Below are positions 7,184-13,781 of a stretch of DNA of 21,703 nucleotides, one piece after another. The stretch's first letter is position 1. The number at the start of each line of letters is the position of its first letter. The stretch is from Pseudomonadota bacterium (lineage in GTDB: Bacteria; Pseudomonadota; Gammaproteobacteria; Xanthomonadales; Xanthomonadaceae), in contig JAEWFH010000181.1 of NCBI GenBank assembly GCA_023388955.1, positions 1-21,703 of the forward strand, written 5' to 3'. Both the position numbers and the translations under genes were made by a program. The notes under the pieces are model-generated. The model was not told the DNA's origin. It was given only the letters and a program-made list of their open reading frames with translations, and made no database searches.

Positions 7184-7417
7184 TCACGCCCGGTCGTCCA
7201 CTCCGCTGACCCCGGCCTTGCGTGCGCAATGCGCACAGCAATAGAAGGTCCCGTCCGACTCCACTCCGTGGCCGATGATCCTGCAGTCACAATGGCTGCA
7301 GGTCGGGGCCAGTGCGTGGATCGCGCACTCGAAGGAATCGAAGGTCCCGCTGCCGCGCGGACCCTGCACGGTGAAGGCCTTGTCGTAGTCGTTGCCGCAG
7401 ACGTCGCAGGTTGCCAT
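7184..7417 (-). CDS. Small cysteine-rich putative zinc-ribbon protein
   Basis: A 77-residue cytoplasmic protein with nine cysteines arranged as metal-binding knuckles: CDVC at residues 4-7, FECAIH at 29-34, CSHCDC at 40-45 and FYCCAHC at 58-64, with His34, His50 and His63 as extra possible ligands. The pattern suggests two zinc sites. It resembles small proteins usually annotated as hypothetical or zinc-ribbon; the metal and function are not known. The ATG at 7417-7415 is preceded by GGAG eight bases upstream. The same frame remains open far upstream antisense to the peptidase gene, but that part is low-complexity shadow sequence and was discarded. The gene is divergent from the M28 peptidase and convergent with the lipoprotein gene. 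Confidence 0.75.
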   Translation of the reverse strand: MATCDVCGNDYDKAFTVQGPRGSGTFDSFECAIHALAPTCSHCDCRIIGHGVESDGTFYCCAHCARKAGVSGVDDRA

Positions 7418-7603
7418 CGCCAAGCTCCGGATGATTCGTGGAGCCCCACCGTAGACGCCCGCGGGTAAGCGACGGTCAACGCCAGCGTGCCGGGCGTGGA
7501 CACGGCCTGAACGAACCGGCAGGAAGCGCACATTGAACGCGCGCGCGCATCGTGCAAGGTTCCCGGGTACCCCCGGCATCCGCCGGACCGCCCCGGAGCC
7601 ACC

Positions 7604-9013
7604 ATGTCGCTGCCACGCCGGCTTGCCTTCCTCGCCCTGGCTGCCGCCTTTCCGTGCGGCGTCACGGCCGCCACCATCACCGGCGATCCGGCGCCCATGA
7701 CGCCACCGGCGTCCGACGCGCGCCTGGACGCCATTGCCCGCGCGCCCTCGGCCGGGCGGATCGAAGCCGACATCCGCACCCTGGTGGGCTTCGGCACCCG
7801 CCACACCCTGTCCGACCAGGACTCCGATACCCGCGGCATCGGCGCGGCCACGCGCTGGATCCAGGCCGAGTTCGAGCGCATTTCCGCCGCCTGTGGTGGT
7901 TGCCTGGAAGTCATGACGGTCAGCGATACGGTGTCCGGCGAGGCCCGCATCCCGGAGCCGACCGTGGTCACCAGCGTCATCGCCATCCAGCGCGGCGGCA
8001 GCGACCCGGGCCGCTACGTGATCATGAGCGGCGACATCGACTCGCGGGTGTCCGATGTCATGGACGCGGTCTCCGATGCGCCCGGTGCCAACGACAATGC
8101 CTCCGGCATCGCCGGCACCCTGGAGGCCGCCCGCGTGCTGAGCCGGCACGAGTTCGACGGCAGCATCGTGTACGCCGCCCTGGCCGGCGAGGAGCAGGGC
8201 CTGTTCGGCGGGAAGATCCTCGCCGAGCACGCCCGCGACAACGACTGGCGCATCGAGGCGGTGCTCAACAACGACATGATCGGCAACACCCGCGGGATCA
8301 CCGGGATCGTCGACAACACCACCGCCCGCGTGTTCGCCGAGGGCACCCGTGTGACCGAAACCGCGGACGAGGCCCGCGCGCGCCGCTTCACCGGTGGCGA
8401 GGTCGACTCGCCCTCGCGCAACCTGGCGCGCTACATCGACCGCATCGCCGACCGCCACGTGCCCAACCTGGACGTGATGATGGTCTATCGCCTGGACCGC
8501 TTCGGCCGTGGCGGCCACCACCGTCCGTTCAACGACCTGGGCTACCCGGCGGTGCGGATCATGGAGACCCACGAGGACTACACCCGCCAGCACCAGGACC
8601 TGCGGGTGGAGGACGGCATCGCCTACGGCGACACCCTCGACGGGGTGGATTTCGACTATGCCGCGAAGCTGACCGGGCTCAATGCCGCGGTGCTGGCCGG
8701 GCTGGCGTGGGCGCCCCCGCCGCCGGCCGGGGTCGGGATCGAGGGTGCGGTGAGCGCGCACACCACGCTGCGCTGGCAGCGCCCGCAAGCCGCGCAGGCC
8801 CCGGACCTGGCCGGCTACCGGGTGTACTGGCGGCTGACCACCGAACCGCAGTGGACCCACAGCCGCTGGGTGGGCGACGTGGGCGAGTACACGCTGGAGA
8901 ACGTGGTGATCGACAACTATTTCTTCGGCGTGGCCGCGGTGGACCGTGACGGCAACGAGAGTCCGGTGGTGTTCCCCGGCGCCGCCGGCAGTTTCGGCGG
9001 GTACGGGCGGTAG
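7604..9013 (+). CDS. Secreted M28-family zinc metallopeptidase with C-terminal Fn3-like domain
   Basis: Exported aminopeptidase-like enzyme of peptidase family M28, 469 residues. Signal peptide about residues 1-22 (cleavage near VTAA). The catalytic domain shows PGANDNASG at 160-168 (Asp164, bridging metal ligand), AGEEQGLFGG at 194-203 (Glu196 catalytic base, Glu197 ligand), NNDMIG at 222-227 (Asp224) and ETHEDYTRQHQ at 321-331 (His323). The first metal ligand is normally His in a GHxDS motif, but here the text is SGDIDS at 142-147, with Asp144 in its place. Residues about 375-455 (LRWQRP, LAGYRVYWR, FFGVAAVDRDGNES) look like a fibronectin type III or similar beta module, often used for substrate attachment. 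The ATG is preceded by GGAG. No partner gene is evident; the I78 inhibitor lipoprotein nearby targets a different peptidase class. Confidence 0.88.
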   Translation: MSLPRRLAFLALAAAFPCGVTAATITGDPAPMTPPASDARLDAIARAPSAGRIEADIRTLVGFGTRHTLSDQDSDTRGIGAATRWIQAEFERISAACGGCLEVMTVSDTVSGEARIPEPTVVTSVIAIQRGGSDPGRYVIMSGDIDSRVSDVMDAVSDAPGANDNASGIAGTLEAARVLSRHEFDGSIVYAALAGEEQGLFGGKILAEHARDNDWRIEAVLNNDMIGNTRGITGIVDNTTARVFAEGTRVTETADEARARRFTGGEVDSPSRNLARYIDRIADRHVPNLDVMMVYRLDRFGRGGHHRPFNDLGYPAVRIMETHEDYTRQHQDLRVEDGIAYGDTLDGVDFDYAAKLTGLNAAVLAGLAWAPPPPAGVGIEGAVSAHTTLRWQRPQAAQAPDLAGYRVYWRLTTEPQWTHSRWVGDVGEYTLENVVIDNYFFGVAAVDRDGNESPVVFPGAAGSFGGYGR

Positions 9014-9054
9014 CCACAGACGGCGGGCCACGCCGCTGCGCTTCGCCTGCCGCG

Positions 9055-10137
9055 CTACCCGGAGCGGGCCGCGCCGCGCCCGCGGTGCTCGCGGCGCAGG
9101 AAGCGCAGCGCCGCCTGCTCCCATTGCCGCGGGCCGTGGGCCCCGTTTGCGTAGCGGGCCAGCCGCCCCTCGCGCCAGGCATCGAACACCACCGGATCGA
9201 TATAGGCCTTGCGGCAGACCGCAGGCGTGTTGCCCAGTTCCCCGGCCACCTCGCGCACCACCTCGTTGAGCACGCCGGCCACCACGCGCTGCGCCGGTTC
9301 GTCGCCGCCCCTGCCTTCGGGCAATGGGGTCCCGGCAAGCGCGCGGAACGCCGCCAGGGTCCCGCCCCAGGTGCGGAAATCCTTGGCGCTGAATGCCTCG
9401 CCCATCGCCTCGTGGAGGTAGGCGTTGACCTCGCCCGAATCCACCGGCTGCAACCCGCCGTCGCCATCGCGGTACTGGAACAGCGCCTGCCCGGGCAACT
9501 GTTGCAGGCGCCGCACCAGGGCCACCAGCCGCCGGTCGTCAAGCTCGACCTCGTGCTCGGCGCCGCCCTTGCCGCGGAACTTCAGTCGCGCCCGGCCGCC
9601 GCGCAGGAAGGCGATGTGCCGGTTGCGCAGCGTGGTCAGGCCGTAGGAGCGGTTCTCGCGCACGTAGGCGTCGTTGCCCACCCGGACCAGGGTGTCGGCC
9701 AACAGCGCGACCACGATCGCGATCACCTTGCTGCGTGGGAAACCCCGCTGGCGAAGGTCGCCCCGCAGGTGCCGCCGCAGCCGCGGCAGGGCTTCGCCGA
9801 AGGCGACGATGCGGTCGAACTTGCCGGCTCCGCGCACCTGCTGCCAGTCGGCGTGGTAGCGGTACTGCTTGCGTCCGCGCGCATCACGGCCGGTCGCCTG
9901 GAGGTGGCCGTTGCGCTGGCGGCAGATCCATACGTCGGTCCAGGCGGGCGGGATCGCCAGCGCCCGGATCCGCGCCAGCAGGTCCGGATCGGCCACGCGG
10001 GTGCCGTCGGGTTCCAGGTAGGTGAAGCCACGGCCGGCGCGACGGCGGCTGATCCCCGGCTGGTCATCGCAGACGTAACGCAGCCCGGCCTGCTCGGCGA
10101 CCGCCGCAGGCGCGGGTACGTGGGCTCGTGGCGACAT
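9055..10137 (-). CDS. Bacterial type IB DNA topoisomerase
   Basis: Poxvirus-like topoisomerase IB, 360 residues, which relaxes supercoils by a transient 3'-phosphotyrosyl link. N-terminal DNA-clamp domain: GLRYVCDDQPGISRRR at 18-33, FTYLEPDG at 38-45 and IPPAWTDVWIC at 62-72. Catalytic residues line up as Arg152 (VRVGNDAYVRENRSYGLTTL, 151-170), Lys190 (KFRGKGG), Arg255 (KDFRTWGGT), Asn303 and the nucleophile Tyr312 (GNTPAVCRKAYIDP, 302-315). Asn303 takes the position of the viral His and is usual in bacterial members. All active-site residues are intact. The ATG at 10137 was chosen because the open frame upstream is antisense-free filler overlapping egtD. It begins 47 bases after egtD, so it may be the last gene of a folE-egtB-egtD unit. 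Confidence 0.92.
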   Translation of the reverse strand: MSPRAHVPAPAAVAEQAGLRYVCDDQPGISRRRAGRGFTYLEPDGTRVADPDLLARIRALAIPPAWTDVWICRQRNGHLQATGRDARGRKQYRYHADWQQVRGAGKFDRIVAFGEALPRLRRHLRGDLRQRGFPRSKVIAIVVALLADTLVRVGNDAYVRENRSYGLTTLRNRHIAFLRGGRARLKFRGKGGAEHEVELDDRRLVALVRRLQQLPGQALFQYRDGDGGLQPVDSGEVNAYLHEAMGEAFSAKDFRTWGGTLAAFRALAGTPLPEGRGGDEPAQRVVAGVLNEVVREVAGELGNTPAVCRKAYIDPVVFDAWREGRLARYANGAHGPRQWEQAALRFLRREHRGRGAARSG

Positions 10138-10184
10138 GACGCGAGCATCCCGGCCCGGGCGTCGATGCGACGCGAAGCGGCCGG

Positions 10185-11162
10185 TCAGCCTCCCGACGGA
10201 CGCAGCAGGCGCAGGCCGAACCAGTCGTCGGCGTCGTTCCACGCCCGATCGATCTGCAGTCCCGCCTGGGCGCACATCGCCGCGAAATCCCCGTCGGTGT
10301 ACTTGTGGCTGTACTCGACCCGGATCGCCTCGCCTTCGTCGAACCCGAAGCGTTGCCCGCCAATCGTGGCGTGCTGGTCGCGCAGGCTGACCAGGTCGGT
10401 CTCGATGCGCCGCCGCTCCACGCTGTAGCGCGCGCGATGGACGAAACCTTCGACGTCGAAGCCGGCGTCCAGCTCCCGGTTGAGCCGGTGCAGCAGGTTG
10501 AGGGTGAATGCGGCGGTGATCCCGGCGGCATCGTTGTAGGCGGCCTCGATCACGGCCGGGTCCTTGTCCAGGTCGATGCCCACCAGCACCGCGCCGTCCG
10601 CGCCCATCGTCTCGCGCATCGAGCGCAGCAGCCCCACCGCTTCGTCGTGCTCGAAGTTGCCCAGGGTCGAACCCGGGAAGAACAACAGCCGCGAGCGGCC
10701 AGGCCGGGCGGGCGCGGGCAGCGGCACCGGCCCGGTGAAGTCGGCGCAGACCGGCAGCATCTCCACCTGCGGGAAACGGTCGGTCAGCCGCTCCACGCTG
10801 GCCAGCAACGCCTCGCGGGAAATCTCCACCGGGGTGTAGGCGACCACGTCCTCCAGCCCCTCCAGCAGCAGTTCGGTCTTGCGCCCGCTGCCACTGCCGT
10901 ATTCGACCAGGTGCGCTTGCGGACCCGCCGCCGCGGCGATCTCGTCGATCCGCTCCTGCAGCAGCGCGGTCTCCACCCGGGTCGGGTAGTACTCCGGTTC
11001 CCGGGTGATCTGCTCGAACAGGCGCGAGCCGGCGGCGTCGTAGAAGTACTTGGACGGCAGGGTGCGCGGGCAGGTCGACAGGCCGGCGATCGCATCGGCC
11101 CGCAGGTCGCGGGGACGCGGCTGCAGGTCGGTCAGCCGCCAGCGGGACGGTGCCCCGTTCAT
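10185..11162 (-). CDS. egtD: L-histidine N-alpha-methyltransferase
   Basis: First enzyme of ergothioneine synthesis: it transfers three methyl groups from S-adenosylmethionine to the alpha-amino group of histidine, giving hercynine. 325 residues, the normal EgtD length. Visible signatures are the N-terminal KYFYDAAGSRLFEQIT at 38-53, the EYYPTRVE stretch at 57-64, the SAM-binding EYGSGSGRKTELLL at 87-100, FPGSTLGNF at 162-170, the histidine-binding YNDAAGITAAFTLNLL at 209-224, and the EYSHKY loop at 283-288 near the substrate carboxylate. The ATG overlaps the egtB stop as ATGA, so the two are translationally coupled. The topoisomerase gene follows after 47 bases. Confidence 0.95.
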   Translation of the reverse strand: MNGAPSRWRLTDLQPRPRDLRADAIAGLSTCPRTLPSKYFYDAAGSRLFEQITREPEYYPTRVETALLQERIDEIAAAAGPQAHLVEYGSGSGRKTELLLEGLEDVVAYTPVEISREALLASVERLTDRFPQVEMLPVCADFTGPVPLPAPARPGRSRLLFFPGSTLGNFEHDEAVGLLRSMRETMGADGAVLVGIDLDKDPAVIEAAYNDAAGITAAFTLNLLHRLNRELDAGFDVEGFVHRARYSVERRRIETDLVSLRDQHATIGGQRFGFDEGEAIRVEYSHKYTDGDFAAMCAQAGLQIDRAWNDADDWFGLRLLRPSGG

Positions 11163-12448
11163 GCCGCGTCCCCCGCCAGCCGCAGGCCACTGAACTGCCA
11201 GCGCGCACCCGGAGGAAAGAAGTTGCGGTAGCTGGCCCGGACGTGTCCCCCGGCGGTGGCGCAGCTGCCGCCGCGCAACACCTGCTGGCCGCTCATGAAC
11301 TTGCCGTTGTACTCACCCACCGCGCCGGGGAGCGGACGGAAGCCGGGATACGCGGTGTAGGCGCTGGAGGTCCATTCCCACACGTCGCCGAACATCCGCT
11401 CCAGCGTGCCCCCCGGGGACCGGCCCGGGCCGCCGGGATGCAGCCGCCCGGCGTCGGCCAGGTTGCCCTCGACCGGCAGGGGGGTGGCGGCGCGCTCCCA
11501 CTCGAACTCGCTGGGCAGCCGCGCGCCGGCCCAGCGCGCGAAGGCGTCGGCCTCGTACCCGGAAAGGTGGGCGACCGGGGCATCCGGGTCCAGCGCACGG
11601 GGACCGGCCAGGGTGAACTCGGCCTCCAGTCCCGGGTCCCAGTACAGCGGTGCGCTCCAGCCCTCGGCGCAGACCCGGTCCCAGCCGTCGCTCAGCCAGA
11701 GGCCCGCGGAGCGGTAGCCGCCATCGCGGATGAACTCGCGGTACTCGGCGTTGCTCACCGGCCGGCTGGCGAGCCGGAACGGCGCCAGCAGCACCCGGTG
11801 CACCGGCGACTCGTTGTCGTAGGCGAACCCCACCCCGGCCCCTGGCCACGCGGGCGCGCCGACCTCGACCACCGCCTCGTCGAACTCGACCCAGTGCTGT
11901 GCGGCCGGCGGCGTGGGCCCGCACGCCAGTGCAGGGTCACAGGCGGGCTGCAGCGGGTTGCACCACAGCGCGTGCTTGATGTCGGTGAGCAGCAGCTCCT
12001 GATGCTGCTGCTCATGGTGCAGGCCCAGCACCAGGCGCTGGCAGGGCGCCGCGCCGAGACGTCCACCGGCAAGCGCGTCCGACAGGCGCGCATCCACTGC
12101 CTCGCGGTACGCCACCACCTGTTCCAGCGACGGGCGCGACAGCACGCCGCGTGCCTGCCGGCGGTGGAAGCGCCCGAGGCTGTGGTAGTAGCTGTTGAAC
12201 AGCAGGTCCCAGTCCGGATGCAGGGGTTCGTACCCCTCCATGGCGCCCAGCACCATGCGCTCGAAGAACCAGGTGGTGTGCGCCAGGTGCCACTTGGCCG
12301 GGCTGGCCTCGGGCATGGACTGCACCATGGCGTCCTCGGCCGAGAGCGGAGCAGCCAGGGCGAGGGTGCGCTGGCGGATTTCGAGGTAGTCCGCCGCGAG
12401 CGCGGCGGGATCGGAAGCGGCCCGGGGGGCTACGGCTGCATCGGTCAT
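11159..12448 (-). CDS. egtB: Hercynine oxygenase (ergothioneine sulfoxide synthase) EgtB
   Basis: Non-heme iron enzyme that couples hercynine to a thiol with oxygen to form the C-S bond of ergothioneine. 429 residues. The N-terminal DinB-like domain holds the iron ligands: a His in the WHLAHTTWFFE stretch at 53-63, and HHEQQHQE at 144-151 (His145, His149). The C-terminal formylglycine-generating-enzyme-like lectin fold covers about 185-425, with RPVSNAEYREFI at 229-240, LSGYEADAFARWAGARLPSE at 295-314, the GDVWEWTSSAY motif at 354-364 and VLRGGSCAT at 390-398. No egtA (gamma-glutamylcysteine ligase) or egtC lies next to it, which leans toward a cysteine-using EgtB, but that is inference. A PLP-dependent EgtE lyase is also not adjacent. 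It lies 45 bases downstream of folE. Confidence 0.95.
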   Translation of the reverse strand: MTDAAVAPRAASDPAALAADYLEIRQRTLALAAPLSAEDAMVQSMPEASPAKWHLAHTTWFFERMVLGAMEGYEPLHPDWDLLFNSYYHSLGRFHRRQARGVLSRPSLEQVVAYREAVDARLSDALAGGRLGAAPCQRLVLGLHHEQQHQELLLTDIKHALWCNPLQPACDPALACGPTPPAAQHWVEFDEAVVEVGAPAWPGAGVGFAYDNESPVHRVLLAPFRLASRPVSNAEYREFIRDGGYRSAGLWLSDGWDRVCAEGWSAPLYWDPGLEAEFTLAGPRALDPDAPVAHLSGYEADAFARWAGARLPSEFEWERAATPLPVEGNLADAGRLHPGGPGRSPGGTLERMFGDVWEWTSSAYTAYPGFRPLPGAVGEYNGKFMSGQQVLRGGSCATAGGHVRASYRNFFPPGARWQFSGLRLAGDAA

Positions 12449-12493
12449 CCCCGCAGCCTAGCGTGCCCCCGGTATCCCCGGCATGACGACCAC

Positions 12494-13078
12494 TCAGCGG
12501 CCGCTGCGGATGAACTCCAGGAACTCGCCGCGGGTACGCGCGTCATCGCGGAACGCGCCCAGCATCTTGGAGGTGGTCATCGATACCCCGCGCTTGTGCA
12601 CGCCGCGGGTGGTCATGCACTCGTGCGCGGCCTCGATCACCACGCCCACCCCGCGCGGCGCGAGGGCCCGCTGGATGCAGTCGGCGATCTGCGCGGTCAT
12701 CTTCTCCTGCACCTGGAACCGTCGTGCGTAGGCATCGACCACGCGGGCCAGCTTGCTGATGCCGACCACCCGGCCGTCCGGCAGGTAGCCCACGTGCGCG
12801 CGGCCGATGATCGGTGCCATGTGGTGCTCGCAGTGGCTCTCGAACTGGATGTCGCGCAGCACCACCATCTCGTCGTAGCCGCCGACTTCCTCGAAGGTCC
12901 GGCCCATGTATTCGTCCGGATCCAGCGCGTAACCGCTGAACCAGTCGCCATAGGCCTCCACGACCCGGCGCGGGGTATCGAGCAGCCCTTCGCGGGCCGG
13001 GTCCTCGCCGGCCCAGGCCAGCAGGGTGCGCACGGCCTGTTCGGCCTGCTCGCGGGACGGACGGGTGGAATCGGACAT
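12494..13078 (-). CDS. folE: GTP cyclohydrolase I, type IA
   Basis: Homodecameric zinc enzyme that converts GTP to dihydroneopterin triphosphate, the entry step of folate (and tetrahydrobiopterin) synthesis. 194 residues, near the usual 190-220. Zinc ligands are present: Cys83 and His86 in FESHCEHHMAPI (79-90) and Cys154 in HECMTTRG (152-159); the catalytic His85 is in the same first motif. GYLPDGRVVGISKLARVVDA (97-116) and QEKMTAQIAD (124-133) are standard conserved blocks. The start ATG at 13078 fits the family's variable N-terminus but has no strong ribosome site. It is the first gene of a same-strand run folE-egtB-egtD-topoisomerase and lies after the terminator of the glycine-zipper gene, so it probably has its own promoter between 13079 and 13142. 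Confidence 0.96.
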   Translation of the reverse strand: MSDSTRPSREQAEQAVRTLLAWAGEDPAREGLLDTPRRVVEAYGDWFSGYALDPDEYMGRTFEEVGGYDEMVVLRDIQFESHCEHHMAPIIGRAHVGYLPDGRVVGISKLARVVDAYARRFQVQEKMTAQIADCIQRALAPRGVGVVIEAAHECMTTRGVHKRGVSMTTSKMLGAFRDDARTRGEFLEFIRSGR

Positions 13079-13142
13079 GGCGGCACGGCGGTACGGGGGG
13101 CGGACATGCTACCGCCTGCGGCCAACGTGCGCCCGGCGCACG

Positions 13143-13171
13143 AAAAAGCGGGGCCGCGCCGGCGACCCCGC
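13143..13171 (-). terminator. Rho-independent terminator after the glycine-zipper gene
   Basis: On the minus strand a GCGGGG...CCCCGC stem (13171-13166 with 13153-13148) enclosing a GC-rich loop is followed directly by five T residues (AAAAA at 13143-13147 on the plus strand). It lies 43 bases past the stop of the glycine-zipper gene, in the right orientation, and separates it from folE. Confidence 0.7.
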
Positions 13172-13214
13172 AAGCAGAACCGCTTTCGTTGTTGTTGTAT
13201 CGGCTATCGCGCGA

Positions 13215-13682
13215 TCAGCGACCGTCGCCGTCGGCATCACCCGGCAGCGCACGCTCGATGTGGTGCCAACCATCGCGCACCGCGTGGCGGGCATCGTTCC
13301 AGGCCAGGCGGGAGTTGTTTTCGGCGCGATTGCGCTCCCAGTCGCGCTCCAGGTCGGTCTCCACGTCCTCGAAGCGGCGCCCGCGGTACTGGCCGTAGGT
13401 GTCGTAGCCGTACTGGTAGGCCGGGCCGTAGTCGTTCCAGTCGCGGTCGGCGTTGTAGTACGAGGTGCTCCGGTACTCACGCTCGAAGTGGTCGCGGTAC
13501 TCGGTCGGGTTCACCGCCTCGGCGATGGAATCACCGGCCTTGGCACCGACCACGCCACCGGCGACCGCACCGATCGCGCTGCCAACCGGGCCGCCGGCCG
13601 CGCCGATGGCGGCACCGGCCACCGCGCCCGCGACCGCGCCACTGCCCGAGCCGATGCTGTGGTCCTTCTTGACGTCGTTCAT
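13215..13682 (-). CDS. Glycine-zipper domain protein, stress-type
   Basis: A 155-residue protein with two clear parts. Residues about 10-50 are almost wholly Gly/Ala/Val with repeated GxxxG spacing (GSGSGAVAGAVAGAAIGAAG and following), a glycine zipper able to form tight helix pairs in a membrane or oligomer. Residues 59-147 are rich in Tyr, Arg and Asp, with DWNDYGPAYQYGYDTYGQY at 81-99, FEDVETDLERDWERNR at 104-119 and LAWNDARHAVRDGWHHIE at 126-143. The tail pattern (DYGPAYxYG, then DW...A+.A.RDAW) recurs, as I remember, in bacterial general-stress proteins of unknown function. There is no classical signal peptide. The ATG at 13682 has an AGGAG ribosome site; the longer upstream frame was rejected because it crosses a hairpin and lacks a site. 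It is followed by its own terminator. Confidence 0.75.
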   Translation of the reverse strand: MNDVKKDHSIGSGSGAVAGAVAGAAIGAAGGPVGSAIGAVAGGVVGAKAGDSIAEAVNPTEYRDHFEREYRSTSYYNADRDWNDYGPAYQYGYDTYGQYRGRRFEDVETDLERDWERNRAENNSRLAWNDARHAVRDGWHHIERALPGDADGDGR

Positions 13683-13704
13683 CTGGATGCTCCTGTAGGG
13701 GGAG

Positions 13705-13725
13705 AAAACCCGGGAATGCCGGGTT
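13705..13725 (-). terminator. Hairpin with short T-run between recD and the glycine-zipper gene
   Basis: A perfect seven-base stem AACCCGG/CCGGGTT with a five-base loop lies at 13725-13707 on the minus strand; counting the stem's last two, four T residues run from 13708 to 13705. It is 56 bases past the recD stop and 22 bases before the glycine-zipper ATG. It may end the recCBD transcript or sit in the leader of the next gene. The stem is seen directly; the function is inferred. Confidence 0.5.
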
Positions 13726-13781
13726 GTCCCCATGCTCGGAGCGGGGAGGTACAACGACGGTGAAAGCCGGGCTGCCGGCAT

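Noticed and set aside
9226..9230. Topoisomerase IB with Asn303 instead of the viral active-site His
   Set aside because: Asn at this position is, to my knowledge, normal in bacterial type IB enzymes, so it is not an anomaly.
10135..11208. Upstream extension of the topoisomerase frame through egtD
   Set aside because: The extra residues are Arg/Gly/Ala filler in another frame of egtD; the topoisomerase family begins near the ATG at 10137.
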